NCBI RefSeq assembly: GCF_002148795.1
Contig: NZ_MPOB01000014.1
Coordinates: 1-61,174, forward strand
Length of the DNA stretch: 61,174 nucleotides
Reading direction: 5' to 3'
Source of the DNA: Oceanibaculum nanhaiense
GTDB taxonomy: Bacteria; Pseudomonadota; Alphaproteobacteria; Oceanibaculales; Oceanibaculaceae
Position 1 is the stretch's first letter; the number at the start of each line of letters is the position of its first letter. A model generated the notes under the pieces. It saw only the letters and a program-made list of their open reading frames with translations. It did not search any database and had not been told where the DNA came from. Below are positions 53,774 to 61,098 of the stretch, piece after piece. A program made the position numbers and the translations under genes.

Positions 53774-54792
53774 GCACCCGCCATCTTCTGGCCGCCGCCG
53801 CGCTGGCCGTCACCGCGATTACCGGGGCCGCCGCCTGGCAGCCCGCCGCCGCCGAAGGCAATGCGATCTGCTACAACTGCCCGCCGGAATGGGCCGACTG
53901 GGCCTCGCAGCTGAAGGCGATCAAGGAAAACACCGGCATTGCCGTGCCGCACGACAACAAGAATTCCGGCCAGACCCTGTCGCAGCTGCTGGCCGAGAAG
54001 GCCAATCCGGTTGCTGATGTCGCCTATTACGGCGTTTCCTTCGGTATCCAGGCCGCCAAGGAAGGCGTGGTGCAGCCTTACAAGCCAGCCGGCTTCGACG
54101 AAATTCCCGAAGGTCTGAAGGACCCGGCGGGCAACTGGTTCACCATCCATTCCGGCACGCTGGGCCTGATGGTGAATGTCGATGCGCTGGGCGGCAAGCC
54201 GGTCCCCACCTCCTGGAAGGACCTGCTGAAGCCGGAATATAAGGGGATGGTCGGCTATCTCGACCCGTCGAGCGCCTTTGTCGGCTATGCCGGCGCCGTC
54301 GCCATCAACGGCGCGATGGGCGGTAGCCTGGAGGATTTCACCCCCGGCATCGCCTTCTTCAAGGAACTGATGAAGAACGATCCGATCGTGCCGAAGCAGA
54401 CCTCCTACGCCCGCGTGCTGTCCGGCGAGATTCCGATCCTGATCGACTATGACTTCAACGCCTACCGCGCCAAGTACAAGGACAAGGCCAATGTCGCCTT
54501 CGTCATCCCGGCGGAAGGCTCGGTGGTCGTGCCCTACGTCATGAGCCTGGTGAAGGGCGCGCCGCATGAGGCGAACGGCAAGAAGGTGCTGGACTTCGTG
54601 ATGTCCGACAAGGGCCAGGCACTCTGGGCCAATGCCTTCCTGCGGCCGGTGCGCGCCAGCGCCATGTCGGCGGAAGCAGCGTCCAAGTTCCTGCCGGCGG
54701 CCGACTATGCCCGCGCCAAGCCGGTGAACTACGCCAAGATGGCCGAGGTGCAGAAGGGCTTCGGCGCGCGCTATCTGGCGGAAGTCCGTTAA
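53770..54792 (+). CDS. ABC transporter substrate-binding protein, Fe/putrescine/phosphonate type
   Basis: A 340-residue periplasmic protein. Signal peptide MSTRHLLAAAALAVTAITGAAA with cleavage near AAAEG. Family-1-like features: NSGQTLSQLLAEKANPVADVAYYGVSFGIQAAK, WKDLLKPEYKGMVGYLDPSSAF and SGEIPILIDYDFNAYRAKYK. A CYNCPPEW stretch right after the signal peptide has a Cys pair. With the permeases and ATPase downstream it resembles importers of 2-aminoethylphosphonate or polyamines; the GpdQ-like enzyme at the operon end points to a phosphodiester ligand. Confidence 0.88.
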   Translation: MSTRHLLAAAALAVTAITGAAAWQPAAAEGNAICYNCPPEWADWASQLKAIKENTGIAVPHDNKNSGQTLSQLLAEKANPVADVAYYGVSFGIQAAKEGVVQPYKPAGFDEIPEGLKDPAGNWFTIHSGTLGLMVNVDALGGKPVPTSWKDLLKPEYKGMVGYLDPSSAFVGYAGAVAINGAMGGSLEDFTPGIAFFKELMKNDPIVPKQTSYARVLSGEIPILIDYDFNAYRAKYKDKANVAFVIPAEGSVVVPYVMSLVKGAPHEANGKKVLDFVMSDKGQALWANAFLRPVRASAMSAEAASKFLPAADYARAKPVNYAKMAEVQKGFGARYLAEVR

Positions 54793-54807
54793 CCCAACTG
54801 TGTTGAA

Positions 54808-54836
54808 GGCGGCGGGGTCGCTCCAGCCCCGCCGCC
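54808..54836 (+). terminator. Perfect hairpin after the second importer's binding-protein gene
   Basis: GGCGGCGGGG pairs with CCCCGCCGCC around a 9-base loop 15 bases after the stop codon, followed by CTTTTCC. Probably a partial terminator or mRNA stabiliser between the binding protein and the permeases. Confidence 0.6.
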
Positions 54837-54865
54837 ATCGCCTTTTCCGTCCGGAACCGGTTTCT

Positions 54866-55690
54866 ATGTCCGACAAACGCGACAATTTCCTGCTGGCGAT
54901 GCTGCTGGCCCCGGCCCTGCTGGTGTTCTGCGCCTTCTTCCTGCTGCCCATCGGCCGGCTGGCGCTGGCCGCCGGCAGCGGCCCGGACGGGATCATGGCC
55001 TATGCGGCGATCCTGACCGATGCGCGCTATCGCGAAAGCCTGATCGCCACCGTGCTGCTGTCGGCCGGGGTGACGCTGGCGACGCTGGTTCTGTGCGCGG
55101 TGTGCGGCCTGTTCCTGGAACGCAACCGCTTCCCCGGCCGTGCCGTGCTGATCGGCATCATGACGCTGCCGCTGTCCTTTCCCGGCGTGGTGGTCGGTTT
55201 CCTGGTCATCATGCTGGCCGGACGGCAGGGGCTGATCGGCGCGCTGACCGAGACGATGACCGGCTCGAAGCTGGTCTTCGCCTATTCCATGGCCGGGCTG
55301 TTCGTCGGCTATCTCTATTTCTCCATTCCGCGCGTCATCCTGACCGTCATGGCTTCCGCCGAGAAGCTGGATAGAAGGCTGGAGGAGGCGGCGCGGTCGC
55401 TGGGGGCCTCCACCTTCGCCGTCACCCGCGACGTCATCCTGCCCGGCCTGCTGCCGGCGCTGCTGTCCTCCGGCGCGATCTGCTTCGCGACCTCGATGGG
55501 CGCCTTCGGCACCGCCTTCACCCTGGCGACCAATATCGATGTGCTGCCGATGGTCATCTACACGGAGTTCACGCTGCACGCGAACATCGCCATGGCGGCG
55601 GCACTGAGCCTGATCCTCGGCCTCATCACCTGGGCGGTGCTGGCGCTGGCCCGGACGGCGGCCGGCAATTCTGTCGCGGCGGCGGGGTGA
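54866..55690 (+). CDS. ABC transporter permease, PotB/PhnU-like
   Basis: A 274-residue permease with six helices. It begins NFLLAMLLAPALLVFCAFFLLPIGRLAL; the EAA loop is LEEAARSLGASTFAVTRDVILPGLLPAL near residues 172-199. I start at MSDKRDN; a longer frame runs back through the hairpin. The upstream GGAACCGG is a weak ribosome-binding site. Overlaps the signals of the next permease. Confidence 0.92.
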   Translation: MSDKRDNFLLAMLLAPALLVFCAFFLLPIGRLALAAGSGPDGIMAYAAILTDARYRESLIATVLLSAGVTLATLVLCAVCGLFLERNRFPGRAVLIGIMTLPLSFPGVVVGFLVIMLAGRQGLIGALTETMTGSKLVFAYSMAGLFVGYLYFSIPRVILTVMASAEKLDRRLEEAARSLGASTFAVTRDVILPGLLPALLSSGAICFATSMGAFGTAFTLATNIDVLPMVIYTEFTLHANIAMAAALSLILGLITWAVLALARTAAGNSVAAAG

Positions 55691-55695
55691 GGGCG

Positions 55696-56487
55696 ATGAA
55701 CCGTCCCTTCCTGTTTGCCGCACAACTGGCGCTGACCCTGCTGGTCGCCGCCTTTCTGGTGATCCCGGTGCTGATGTCGATGCTGGCCGGCGTCACGGTG
55801 AATTTCTTTCAAGGCATCAGCAGTGGCCTGACGCTGCGCTGGGTGTGGCGGGTGCTCGACCTCTATGCCGACACGCTGGCCCTGTCGCTCGGGCTGGCGC
55901 TGGCCTGCCTCGCCTGTACCCTCGTCCTCGGCGTGCCGGCGGCCTATGCGCTGGCCAAGCGACCGTCGCGACTGACGCGGCTGATCGAGGAAATGCTGGT
56001 GGTGCCGGTCGCCGTGCCCGGCCTGGCGACTGCTCTGGCATTGCTGATCGCCTATGGCGGCTTCCGCGAGTTCCGCACCAGCGCCGCCTTCATCCTGGTC
56101 GGCCATGTGCTGTTCACTTTGCCTTTCATGATCCGCGCCGTGCTGGCGGTCTTGTCCTCGATTGACCTTAAGACGCTGGAGGAGGGCGCGCGCAGCCTGG
56201 GCGCCAGCTTTCCGCAGCGCTTCTTTGGCGTGATCCTGCCGAATTGCCGGTCGGGCATCCTGGCCGGCTCGCTGATGGTGGTGACGCTCTCGATCGGCGA
56301 ATTCAACCTGACCTGGATGCTGCACACGCCCCTGACCAAGACGCTGCCGGTCGGGCTTGCCGACAGCTACGCCTCGATGCGCCTCGAGATCGGCAGCGCC
56401 TACACGCTGATCTTCTTCGTGATGATCCTGCCGCTGCTGATGGCGATGCAGGCCCTGTCGCGCCCGCGCCGGCGCAAGGAAACCTGA
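55696..56487 (+). CDS. ABC transporter permease, PotC/PhnV-like
   Basis: A 263-residue permease with six helices: FLFAAQLALTLLVAAFLVIPVLMSML at the N-terminus and the EAA loop LEEGARSLGASFPQRFFGVILPN near residue 165. An in-frame GTG nine bases earlier overlaps the upstream stop; the ATG has GTGAGGG at good spacing, so I prefer it. Partner of the permease before it. Confidence 0.92.
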   Translation: MNRPFLFAAQLALTLLVAAFLVIPVLMSMLAGVTVNFFQGISSGLTLRWVWRVLDLYADTLALSLGLALACLACTLVLGVPAAYALAKRPSRLTRLIEEMLVVPVAVPGLATALALLIAYGGFREFRTSAAFILVGHVLFTLPFMIRAVLAVLSSIDLKTLEEGARSLGASFPQRFFGVILPNCRSGILAGSLMVVTLSIGEFNLTWMLHTPLTKTLPVGLADSYASMRLEIGSAYTLIFFVMILPLLMAMQALSRPRRRKET

Positions 56488-56490
56488 GAC

Positions 56491-57531
56491 ATGACCACGC
56501 CTGGAACCCGTATCCGCCTGGCCGGCTGCGCCAAGATTTTCCCCGATGGCACGCGCGCGCTGGAACCACTCGATCTTGAGGTCAATGCCGGCGAGACGCT
56601 GGTGTTCCTCGGCCCCTCCGGCTGCGGCAAGACGACGACGCTGCGGCTGATCGCCGGGCTGGAAATGCCGGATGCGGGCGGGCGCATCCTGTTCGACGAT
56701 GAGGATGTCACCGCGCTGCCCATCGAGAAGCGCAATGTCGGCATGGTGTTCCAGTCCTACGCGCTGTTCCCGAATATGAGCGTCGCCGGCAACATCGCCT
56801 ATGGGCTGAAGATCCGCCGCGTGCCGGAATCCCAACGCCGCCGCCGCGTCGCCGAGATGCTGGACATGATGCGCATCACGGAACTGGCCGACCGGTCCAT
56901 CGACCAGCTGTCCGGCGGCCAGCGGCAGCGCGTGGCGCTGGCCCGGGCGCTGGCCGTGGAACCGCGCGTGCTGCTGCTGGACGAGCCGCTGACGGCGCTG
57001 GACGCGAAGCTGCGCGAGGATCTGCGGTTGGAGATCGACCGGCTGCTGCGGCGCCTCGGTATCACCGCGATCTATGTGACGCACGACCAGGCCGAGGCGA
57101 TGGCGCTGGGTGACCGCATCGTGGTGATGAGCAAGGGCAAGGTGGCGCAGATCGGCCGGCCGCGCGACATCTACCTGAAGCCGGCTGATCGCTTCGTCGC
57201 TGATTTCATCGGCTCCATGAACCGGCTGTCCGGCACGGTGCGCAACGGCCTGCTGGAACTGCCCGGCGGCAGCCTGCCCTGGGCCGGTCCGGACGGGCCG
57301 GTCGAGGCGGCGCTGCGTCCGGAATCGCTCCGGCCGGCGGAAGAGGGCATGCCTGCCCTGACCGGCACGGTAATCTCCGCCTTCTTCCTTGGCGACCGCC
57401 AGCGGCTTATTGTCGGGGGCATCGCGCCGGAACCGCTGATTGCCGATGTGCCCAACCGCATCGAGATCGCATCCGGCGATACGGTACGCCTGACCTTCGA
57501 TGCCGACGCCCTGATCCAGCTTTCCAGTTAA
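56491..57531 (+). CDS. ABC transporter ATPase, PotA/MalK-like with TOBE domain
   Basis: A 346-residue ATPase. GPSGCGKTTT (Walker A), VFQSYALFPNMSV (Q loop), LSGGQRQRVALARALA (signature), VLLLDEPLTALDAKLRE (Walker B), VTHDQAEA (switch His), and a C-terminal TOBE domain from about residue 235 (FIGSMNRLSGTV, GDTVRLTFDADAL). It starts 3 bases after the permease stop. Confidence 0.95.
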   Translation: MTTPGTRIRLAGCAKIFPDGTRALEPLDLEVNAGETLVFLGPSGCGKTTTLRLIAGLEMPDAGGRILFDDEDVTALPIEKRNVGMVFQSYALFPNMSVAGNIAYGLKIRRVPESQRRRRVAEMLDMMRITELADRSIDQLSGGQRQRVALARALAVEPRVLLLDEPLTALDAKLREDLRLEIDRLLRRLGITAIYVTHDQAEAMALGDRIVVMSKGKVAQIGRPRDIYLKPADRFVADFIGSMNRLSGTVRNGLLELPGGSLPWAGPDGPVEAALRPESLRPAEEGMPALTGTVISAFFLGDRQRLIVGGIAPEPLIADVPNRIEIASGDTVRLTFDADALIQLSS

Positions 57532-57552
57532 ATTGCCAGCCAGGACCGAATC

Positions 57553-58368
57553 ATGCTGATTGCCCAGATCACCGACACCCACATCACCCGCGAGCGCAAG
57601 CCGGCCTATAACCGGGTCGATACCGCCGCCTATCTGGAACGCGCGGTGGCGCATGTGAATGCGCTCGATCCGCGCCCCGACATCGTCGTCATGACCGGCG
57701 ATCTGGTGGATGAGGGCAGTGCCGGCGAATATGCCATTCTGCGCGACATCCTGGCGCCGCTCGCCATGCCGGTCTATCTGATGCCGGGCAATCATGACGC
57801 GCGCGGCGCGCTGCGCGCCGGCTTCCCCGATCATCCTTATTTGGCTCAGGGCGGGGAGTGGATCCAGTTCGCCATCGAGGAATACCCGCTGCGCCTGCTG
57901 GCGCTGGACACGGTGACGCCGGGCCGCGGCCATGGCGAGCTGTGCGAGGGCCGGCTGGGCTGGCTTTCCGACCGGCTGGCCGAACAGCCGGAGCGCCCGA
58001 CGCTGGTCATGCTGCATCACCCGCCTTTCCCGACGGGCATCGCCCATATGGACAAGATCGGCCTGCTGCAGGGCGCGGAGGCGCTGGGCGGCATCCTCAG
58101 CCGGCACAGGCAGGTGCAGCGCGTGATTTGCGGCCATCTGCACCGGCCGATCCAGGCGGTCTGGCATGGCACGCCGGTCAGCGTGGCGCCCAGCCCGGCG
58201 CATCAGGTGGCGCTGGATCTGCGGCCCGGCGGCCCGTCGGCCTTCATGATGGAGCCGCCGGCGATTCATCTGCACAGCTGGACTCCGGCCGGCCTGGTCA
58301 CCCATCAGAGCTATATCGGGGCGTTCGACGGCCCCTACCTGTTCAAGGATGGCTCGCCGGCAGGTTAG
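57553..58368 (+). CDS. GpdQ-like class III phosphodiesterase, second copy
   Basis: A 271-residue phosphodiesterase. Metal motifs are ITDTHI (residues 6-11), MTGDLVDEG, MPGNHDARGAL, MLHHPPFPTGIAHMD and CGHLHRP. YLMPGNHD and the C-terminal GAFDGPYLFKDG resemble GpdQ of Enterobacter closely, more than the enzyme at 41525 does. It is the last gene of the LacI-controlled importer operon (21-base gap), implying hydrolysis of the imported compound, perhaps glycerophosphodiesters, in the cytoplasm. Confidence 0.92.
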   Translation: MLIAQITDTHITRERKPAYNRVDTAAYLERAVAHVNALDPRPDIVVMTGDLVDEGSAGEYAILRDILAPLAMPVYLMPGNHDARGALRAGFPDHPYLAQGGEWIQFAIEEYPLRLLALDTVTPGRGHGELCEGRLGWLSDRLAEQPERPTLVMLHHPPFPTGIAHMDKIGLLQGAEALGGILSRHRQVQRVICGHLHRPIQAVWHGTPVSVAPSPAHQVALDLRPGGPSAFMMEPPAIHLHSWTPAGLVTHQSYIGAFDGPYLFKDGSPAG

Positions 58369-58376
58369 AGTGCGAT

Positions 58377-58492
58377 CGCTTTAAATGCGATCACCCAAGT
58401 GATGCATTTAAAGCGTGAATCGCCCTCTATCTTTTTGATTAGAGGCGGATTCACGTTTCAGGGTGAACCAGATATCTGATTCACCCTGAAAC
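58377..58492. repeat. Three back-to-back hairpins between convergent genes
   Basis: Hairpin 1 (58377-58415): CGCTTTAAATGC plus ATCAC pairs with GTGAT plus GCATTTAAAGCG, one bulged G, loop CCAA. Hairpin 2 (58414-58455): CGTGAATC...CTCTA pairs with TAGAGG...GATTCACG, 14 of 16 positions. Hairpin 3 (58455-58492): GTTTCAGGGTGAA with TTCACCCTGAAAC around AGATATCT. Neighbours share end bases, so the cluster fills the gap between the two convergent genes. It may be a double-sided terminator or a copy of an interspersed palindromic element. Confidence 0.75.
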
Positions 58493-58501
58493 GATCCGGC
58501 T

Positions 58502-58795
58502 CTAGAGCTTCTCGGCCTGCTGCCTGCGCGCGTCACCATGCCGGGGCGGGAGGGCCGCCAGCAGCCATCCCGCCAGCGGAACCGCGGCCAGCCACATAAC
58601 GAAGGCGGCGGACTGGCCGGCGATCAGCAGGGCGATGCCGGGTGCGAAGATCAGCACACTGGCCAGCGCGGCGGGGCGCCGCCTGGCTTCCGGCAGGCCG
58701 GACACGCGGCGGCGCTTCGGGTCGGTCGCGGTCAGCACGATGATGCCGGCGAGCGAGAGCAGGATCGCCGCCAGGGTCACTGTCACGGTCGTCAT
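58502..58795 (-). CDS. Small membrane protein of a PepSY/iron operon (DUF3325-like)
   Basis: A 97-residue protein with three hydrophobic helices (VTVTLAAILLSLAGIIVLTA, ASVLIFAPGIALLIAG, AAFVMWLAAVPLAGWLLAAL) and basic loops. Small proteins like this (DUF3325) often follow PepSY membrane proteins in siderophore-related operons; I assign it by place and shape more than by motif. It overlaps the PepSY gene's stop by 4 bases. Confidence 0.7.
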   Translation of the reverse strand: MTTVTVTLAAILLSLAGIIVLTATDPKRRRVSGLPEARRRPAALASVLIFAPGIALLIAGQSAAFVMWLAAVPLAGWLLAALPPRHGDARRQQAEKL

Positions 58796-60372
58796 TCGGC
58801 GGCCACCGGGCGCTTGGCGCCGCTCCAGCGGGCTTCCGGGCGGCGGGAAAAGGCAGCGTAGAGATAGCCGATCCCGCCGGTCGCGAGGGCCAGGTCGAGC
58901 AGCACCACCATGTCGTTACCGCTCGCCATCAGCGGGCCCCAGCCGGTGCCGTCGATCAGCCAGCGCAACACCGGCAGGGCGATCAGCACGGCGCCCAGCA
59001 ACCCCCGGTAAAGCCGGGTAAGCAGCACCTCGTCGCGCAGGATGCAGCCGATGACGATGGCGAGGCCAGAGGCGATCAGGAAGCTGGCGGGCGTCCAGAA
59101 CAGCACGGTCCCGACGGGCAGCGCCAGCAGGTAGCCGATGCCGCTGGCCGCCAGCGCAATGGGCAGGCCATAGCCGACCACCGGCACGGACCGCCCGAGC
59201 CGGCGCCACAGTGGGCTGTCCGCGCGTCGGCGCAGCCAGAGCTGCAGGCCGGTCAGCGTGACGTAGCACATGGCGAGCCCCAGCGCGAACCAGATCACCC
59301 GCGACAGCAGGCCGGCGAAAGTGCCGAAATGCAGCACGCTGACCAGGGTGAAGGCGGTATCGCCGGCCGAGGGTGTGGTGCCGATGGTCGGCTTCGGCCC
59401 GAGATAGGAACCGTCGCTGCCCTTGAAGACATGCTGCTGGCTCTGCAACTCGCCTTCACCGGCAAGATGGAAGGCGAAGACCCGCGCATCGGCGCGGCCA
59501 TAATGCATGATCGAGACGAAGGCCGGGGCGGAGTGCGACTTGTCGGCGGACTGCCGCAGCATCGCGTCCAGATTGGCCAGCGGGGCCGGGGTGGCATCCT
59601 CGCCCTCGGGCGTGCCGATGATGGTTTCGATCAGTTTTTCCTGGTCGCCGCCGAACGCCACCATGCTGATCGTCATCAGCCCGATGGAGCCGGCGAAGCT
59701 GAGGAACGCGCCGGTGAAAGCCAGCACGAAGGCGAAGGGCAGGCCCCAGCTGCCCGCCAGGATATGGCGGTCGCGGGCGTTCAGCAGCCGGCTCGACAGG
59801 CGCGGTGCGACGAACAGATCCTTGATGAGATGCCGGTGCAGCAGGAAGCCGGACACCGCCGCCGCCAGCATGGCGAAGCCCAGTATGCCGGTAAGGTAGA
59901 GCCCCACCGGGTTGGGCGCGTGCAGGTTCACATGCAGTTCGACCAGGAAATGCTCCAGCGCGCTGACCGGATCGTCGAATTCGTCGGCATAACCTTCCTG
60001 GCGCGTCAGGGTCTCCCCGGTCACCGGATCGAAGGTGAAGCGCACGCCCTTTTCCATCGGATGGCCGTCCTCCTTCACGCCATGCGTGTGGAAGAAGGCG
60101 CTGATATGGCCCGCCGGATTGTGGAACAGGTTGATGTCGTCCAGATATTCCGGATCGACCTGTCCGGCCAGTTCGCGGATTTTCGCATCCATCGGCGCCG
60201 CGAGCGGCTGCTGCGCCCGGCTGCCGCTGACCGACCAGGTGCCGATCTCATGCGCGAACACCACCACGGCACCGGTCAGGATAACGACATAGAGCGCCAG
60301 GCCCAGCACCGTGCCGGCCCAGCCATGCACCGCCAGCAGTCTTTTGCTGCGCGCCTGGGAGAGTTCGATCAT
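58792..60372 (-). CDS. PepSY-associated membrane protein (iron-uptake type)
   Basis: A 526-residue inner-membrane protein. It starts SKRLLAVHGWAGTVLGLALYVVILTGAVVVF, the PepSY_TM hallmark; large periplasmic PepSY-like portions (GVRFTFDPVTGETLT near 110) alternate with helices, and HFGTFAGLLSRVIWFALGLAMCYVTLTGLQLWLRRR is the second conserved block. The C-terminal third has four more helices. Relatives such as FsrB/FegB-like proteins are thought to reduce ferric siderophores in the periplasm. It lies between two small membrane-protein genes; no TonB receptor is in the window. Start at MIELSQARSKR. Confidence 0.85.
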   Translation of the reverse strand: MIELSQARSKRLLAVHGWAGTVLGLALYVVILTGAVVVFAHEIGTWSVSGSRAQQPLAAPMDAKIRELAGQVDPEYLDDINLFHNPAGHISAFFHTHGVKEDGHPMEKGVRFTFDPVTGETLTRQEGYADEFDDPVSALEHFLVELHVNLHAPNPVGLYLTGILGFAMLAAAVSGFLLHRHLIKDLFVAPRLSSRLLNARDRHILAGSWGLPFAFVLAFTGAFLSFAGSIGLMTISMVAFGGDQEKLIETIIGTPEGEDATPAPLANLDAMLRQSADKSHSAPAFVSIMHYGRADARVFAFHLAGEGELQSQQHVFKGSDGSYLGPKPTIGTTPSAGDTAFTLVSVLHFGTFAGLLSRVIWFALGLAMCYVTLTGLQLWLRRRADSPLWRRLGRSVPVVGYGLPIALAASGIGYLLALPVGTVLFWTPASFLIASGLAIVIGCILRDEVLLTRLYRGLLGAVLIALPVLRWLIDGTGWGPLMASGNDMVVLLDLALATGGIGYLYAAFSRRPEARWSGAKRPVAAE

Positions 60373-60385
60373 CGCATCCGGTCTT

Positions 60386-60697
60386 TCAGGAAATGGTCCA
60401 GAGCACGGCGATGCCCGCCGCGTTGACAATGGCCAGGCCGGTCAGGAGCAGCGCGGCGCGGCGCAGATTCTCCGCCAGGATGGCGTAGAAGAAGGGGGCG
60501 GCCCACAATGCTGGAAACAGGATCAGCGGGAAGATCAGATGATCGACACCGGCGGCGCCGGCCGGGAACCATAACGGCATCGCCCCCATCGCCAATATGG
60601 CGATCAGCACGGCCATTGGCCCGCCCAGCAGCCATCGTGCCTGCCGCGCCGTTAACCAGCGCCTGCCCGTCTCGCCTGCCATGCTCCGCGTCTCCAA
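60386..60697 (-). CDS. Small membrane protein upstream of the PepSY gene (DUF3649-like)
   Basis: A 103-residue protein with three hydrophobic helices (GGPMAVLIAILAMGAMPLWF, HLIFPLILFPALWAAPFFYAIL, AALLLTGLAIVNAAGIAVLW). In known iron operons a DUF3649 protein occupies this slot before the PepSY protein; here the match is by context. It starts METRSMAGE and ends 13 bases before the PepSY start. First gene of the operon in this window. Confidence 0.7.
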   Translation of the reverse strand: METRSMAGETGRRWLTARQARWLLGGPMAVLIAILAMGAMPLWFPAGAAGVDHLIFPLILFPALWAAPFFYAILAENLRRAALLLTGLAIVNAAGIAVLWTIS

Positions 60698-60784
60698 ACT
60701 CGCCCTCCGATAGGGTGCAAACCATACCGCGAGTGCGAATAAGTGGCAATCCTAGCTTTGGGTGGTTTGAAATGCATAGCCGTC

Positions 60785-60826
60785 AGAGGCGGGGCCCCAG
60801 AGGCAGGGCCCCGGAGGCAGGGGGGC
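60785..60826. repeat. Three copies of a 14-bp G/C-rich tandem repeat
   Basis: AGAGGCGGGGCCCC, AGAGGCAGGGCCCC and GGAGGCAGGGGGGC follow each other directly, about 90 bases upstream of the first gene of the PepSY operon. Function unknown; may arise by slippage. Confidence 0.55.
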
Positions 60827-60840
60827 GATTCGGCGATTTC

Positions 60841-60863
60841 CAATTTCCAATCATTGGAAATTG
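60841..60863. promoter_or_regulatory. Perfect 23-bp palindrome, candidate operator
   Basis: CAATTTCCAAT, a central C, ATTGGAAATTG: eleven of eleven positions match. It lies 144 bases upstream of the PepSY operon start. It does not fit the Fur, Irr (ICE) or RirA boxes I know, so the binding protein is open. Confidence 0.5.
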
Positions 60864-61098
60864 CAGATTGCCGCCTATAAAGCGATCGCGGAAAAACGCG
60901 CCGGATTTCTTCCGTAGAAAAACGGAGAATTGCAAAAAGAGTATGAAAACTGAACGGCTTCCGGATTGTTAAAAATATAATCAGGAAGAATAAATGGTCT
61001 GGAAAATATACATAAGATTAAGTTGAATAATTGGAATTTTCGTCTTTTTTGGAAATGGCCTTCCTTTATCCCATGAATACCTCACAAGTCGGCTCTAA

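Larger units (their letters stand above)
60698..61098. other. AT-rich intergenic region before the insertion sequence
   Basis: About 400 bases. It holds a 14-bp tandem repeat (60785-60826), a perfect 23-bp palindrome (60841-60863) and, from 60900 on, markedly AT-rich DNA unlike the rest of the window. A frame MVWKIYIRLS with AGGAAG before it (near 60992) is too short to call. No gene is supported. Confidence 0.5.

Noticed and set aside
55558-58305. A 915-residue minus-strand frame opposite the second importer operon
   Set aside because: Antisense to a permease, an ATPase and a phosphodiesterase with intact motifs; same GC-shadow effect.
60992-61024. Ten-residue frame MVWKIYIRLS with a good ribosome-binding site
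   Set aside because: Too short and in AT-rich DNA where such frames arise by chance; no sign of a leader-peptide attenuator around it.
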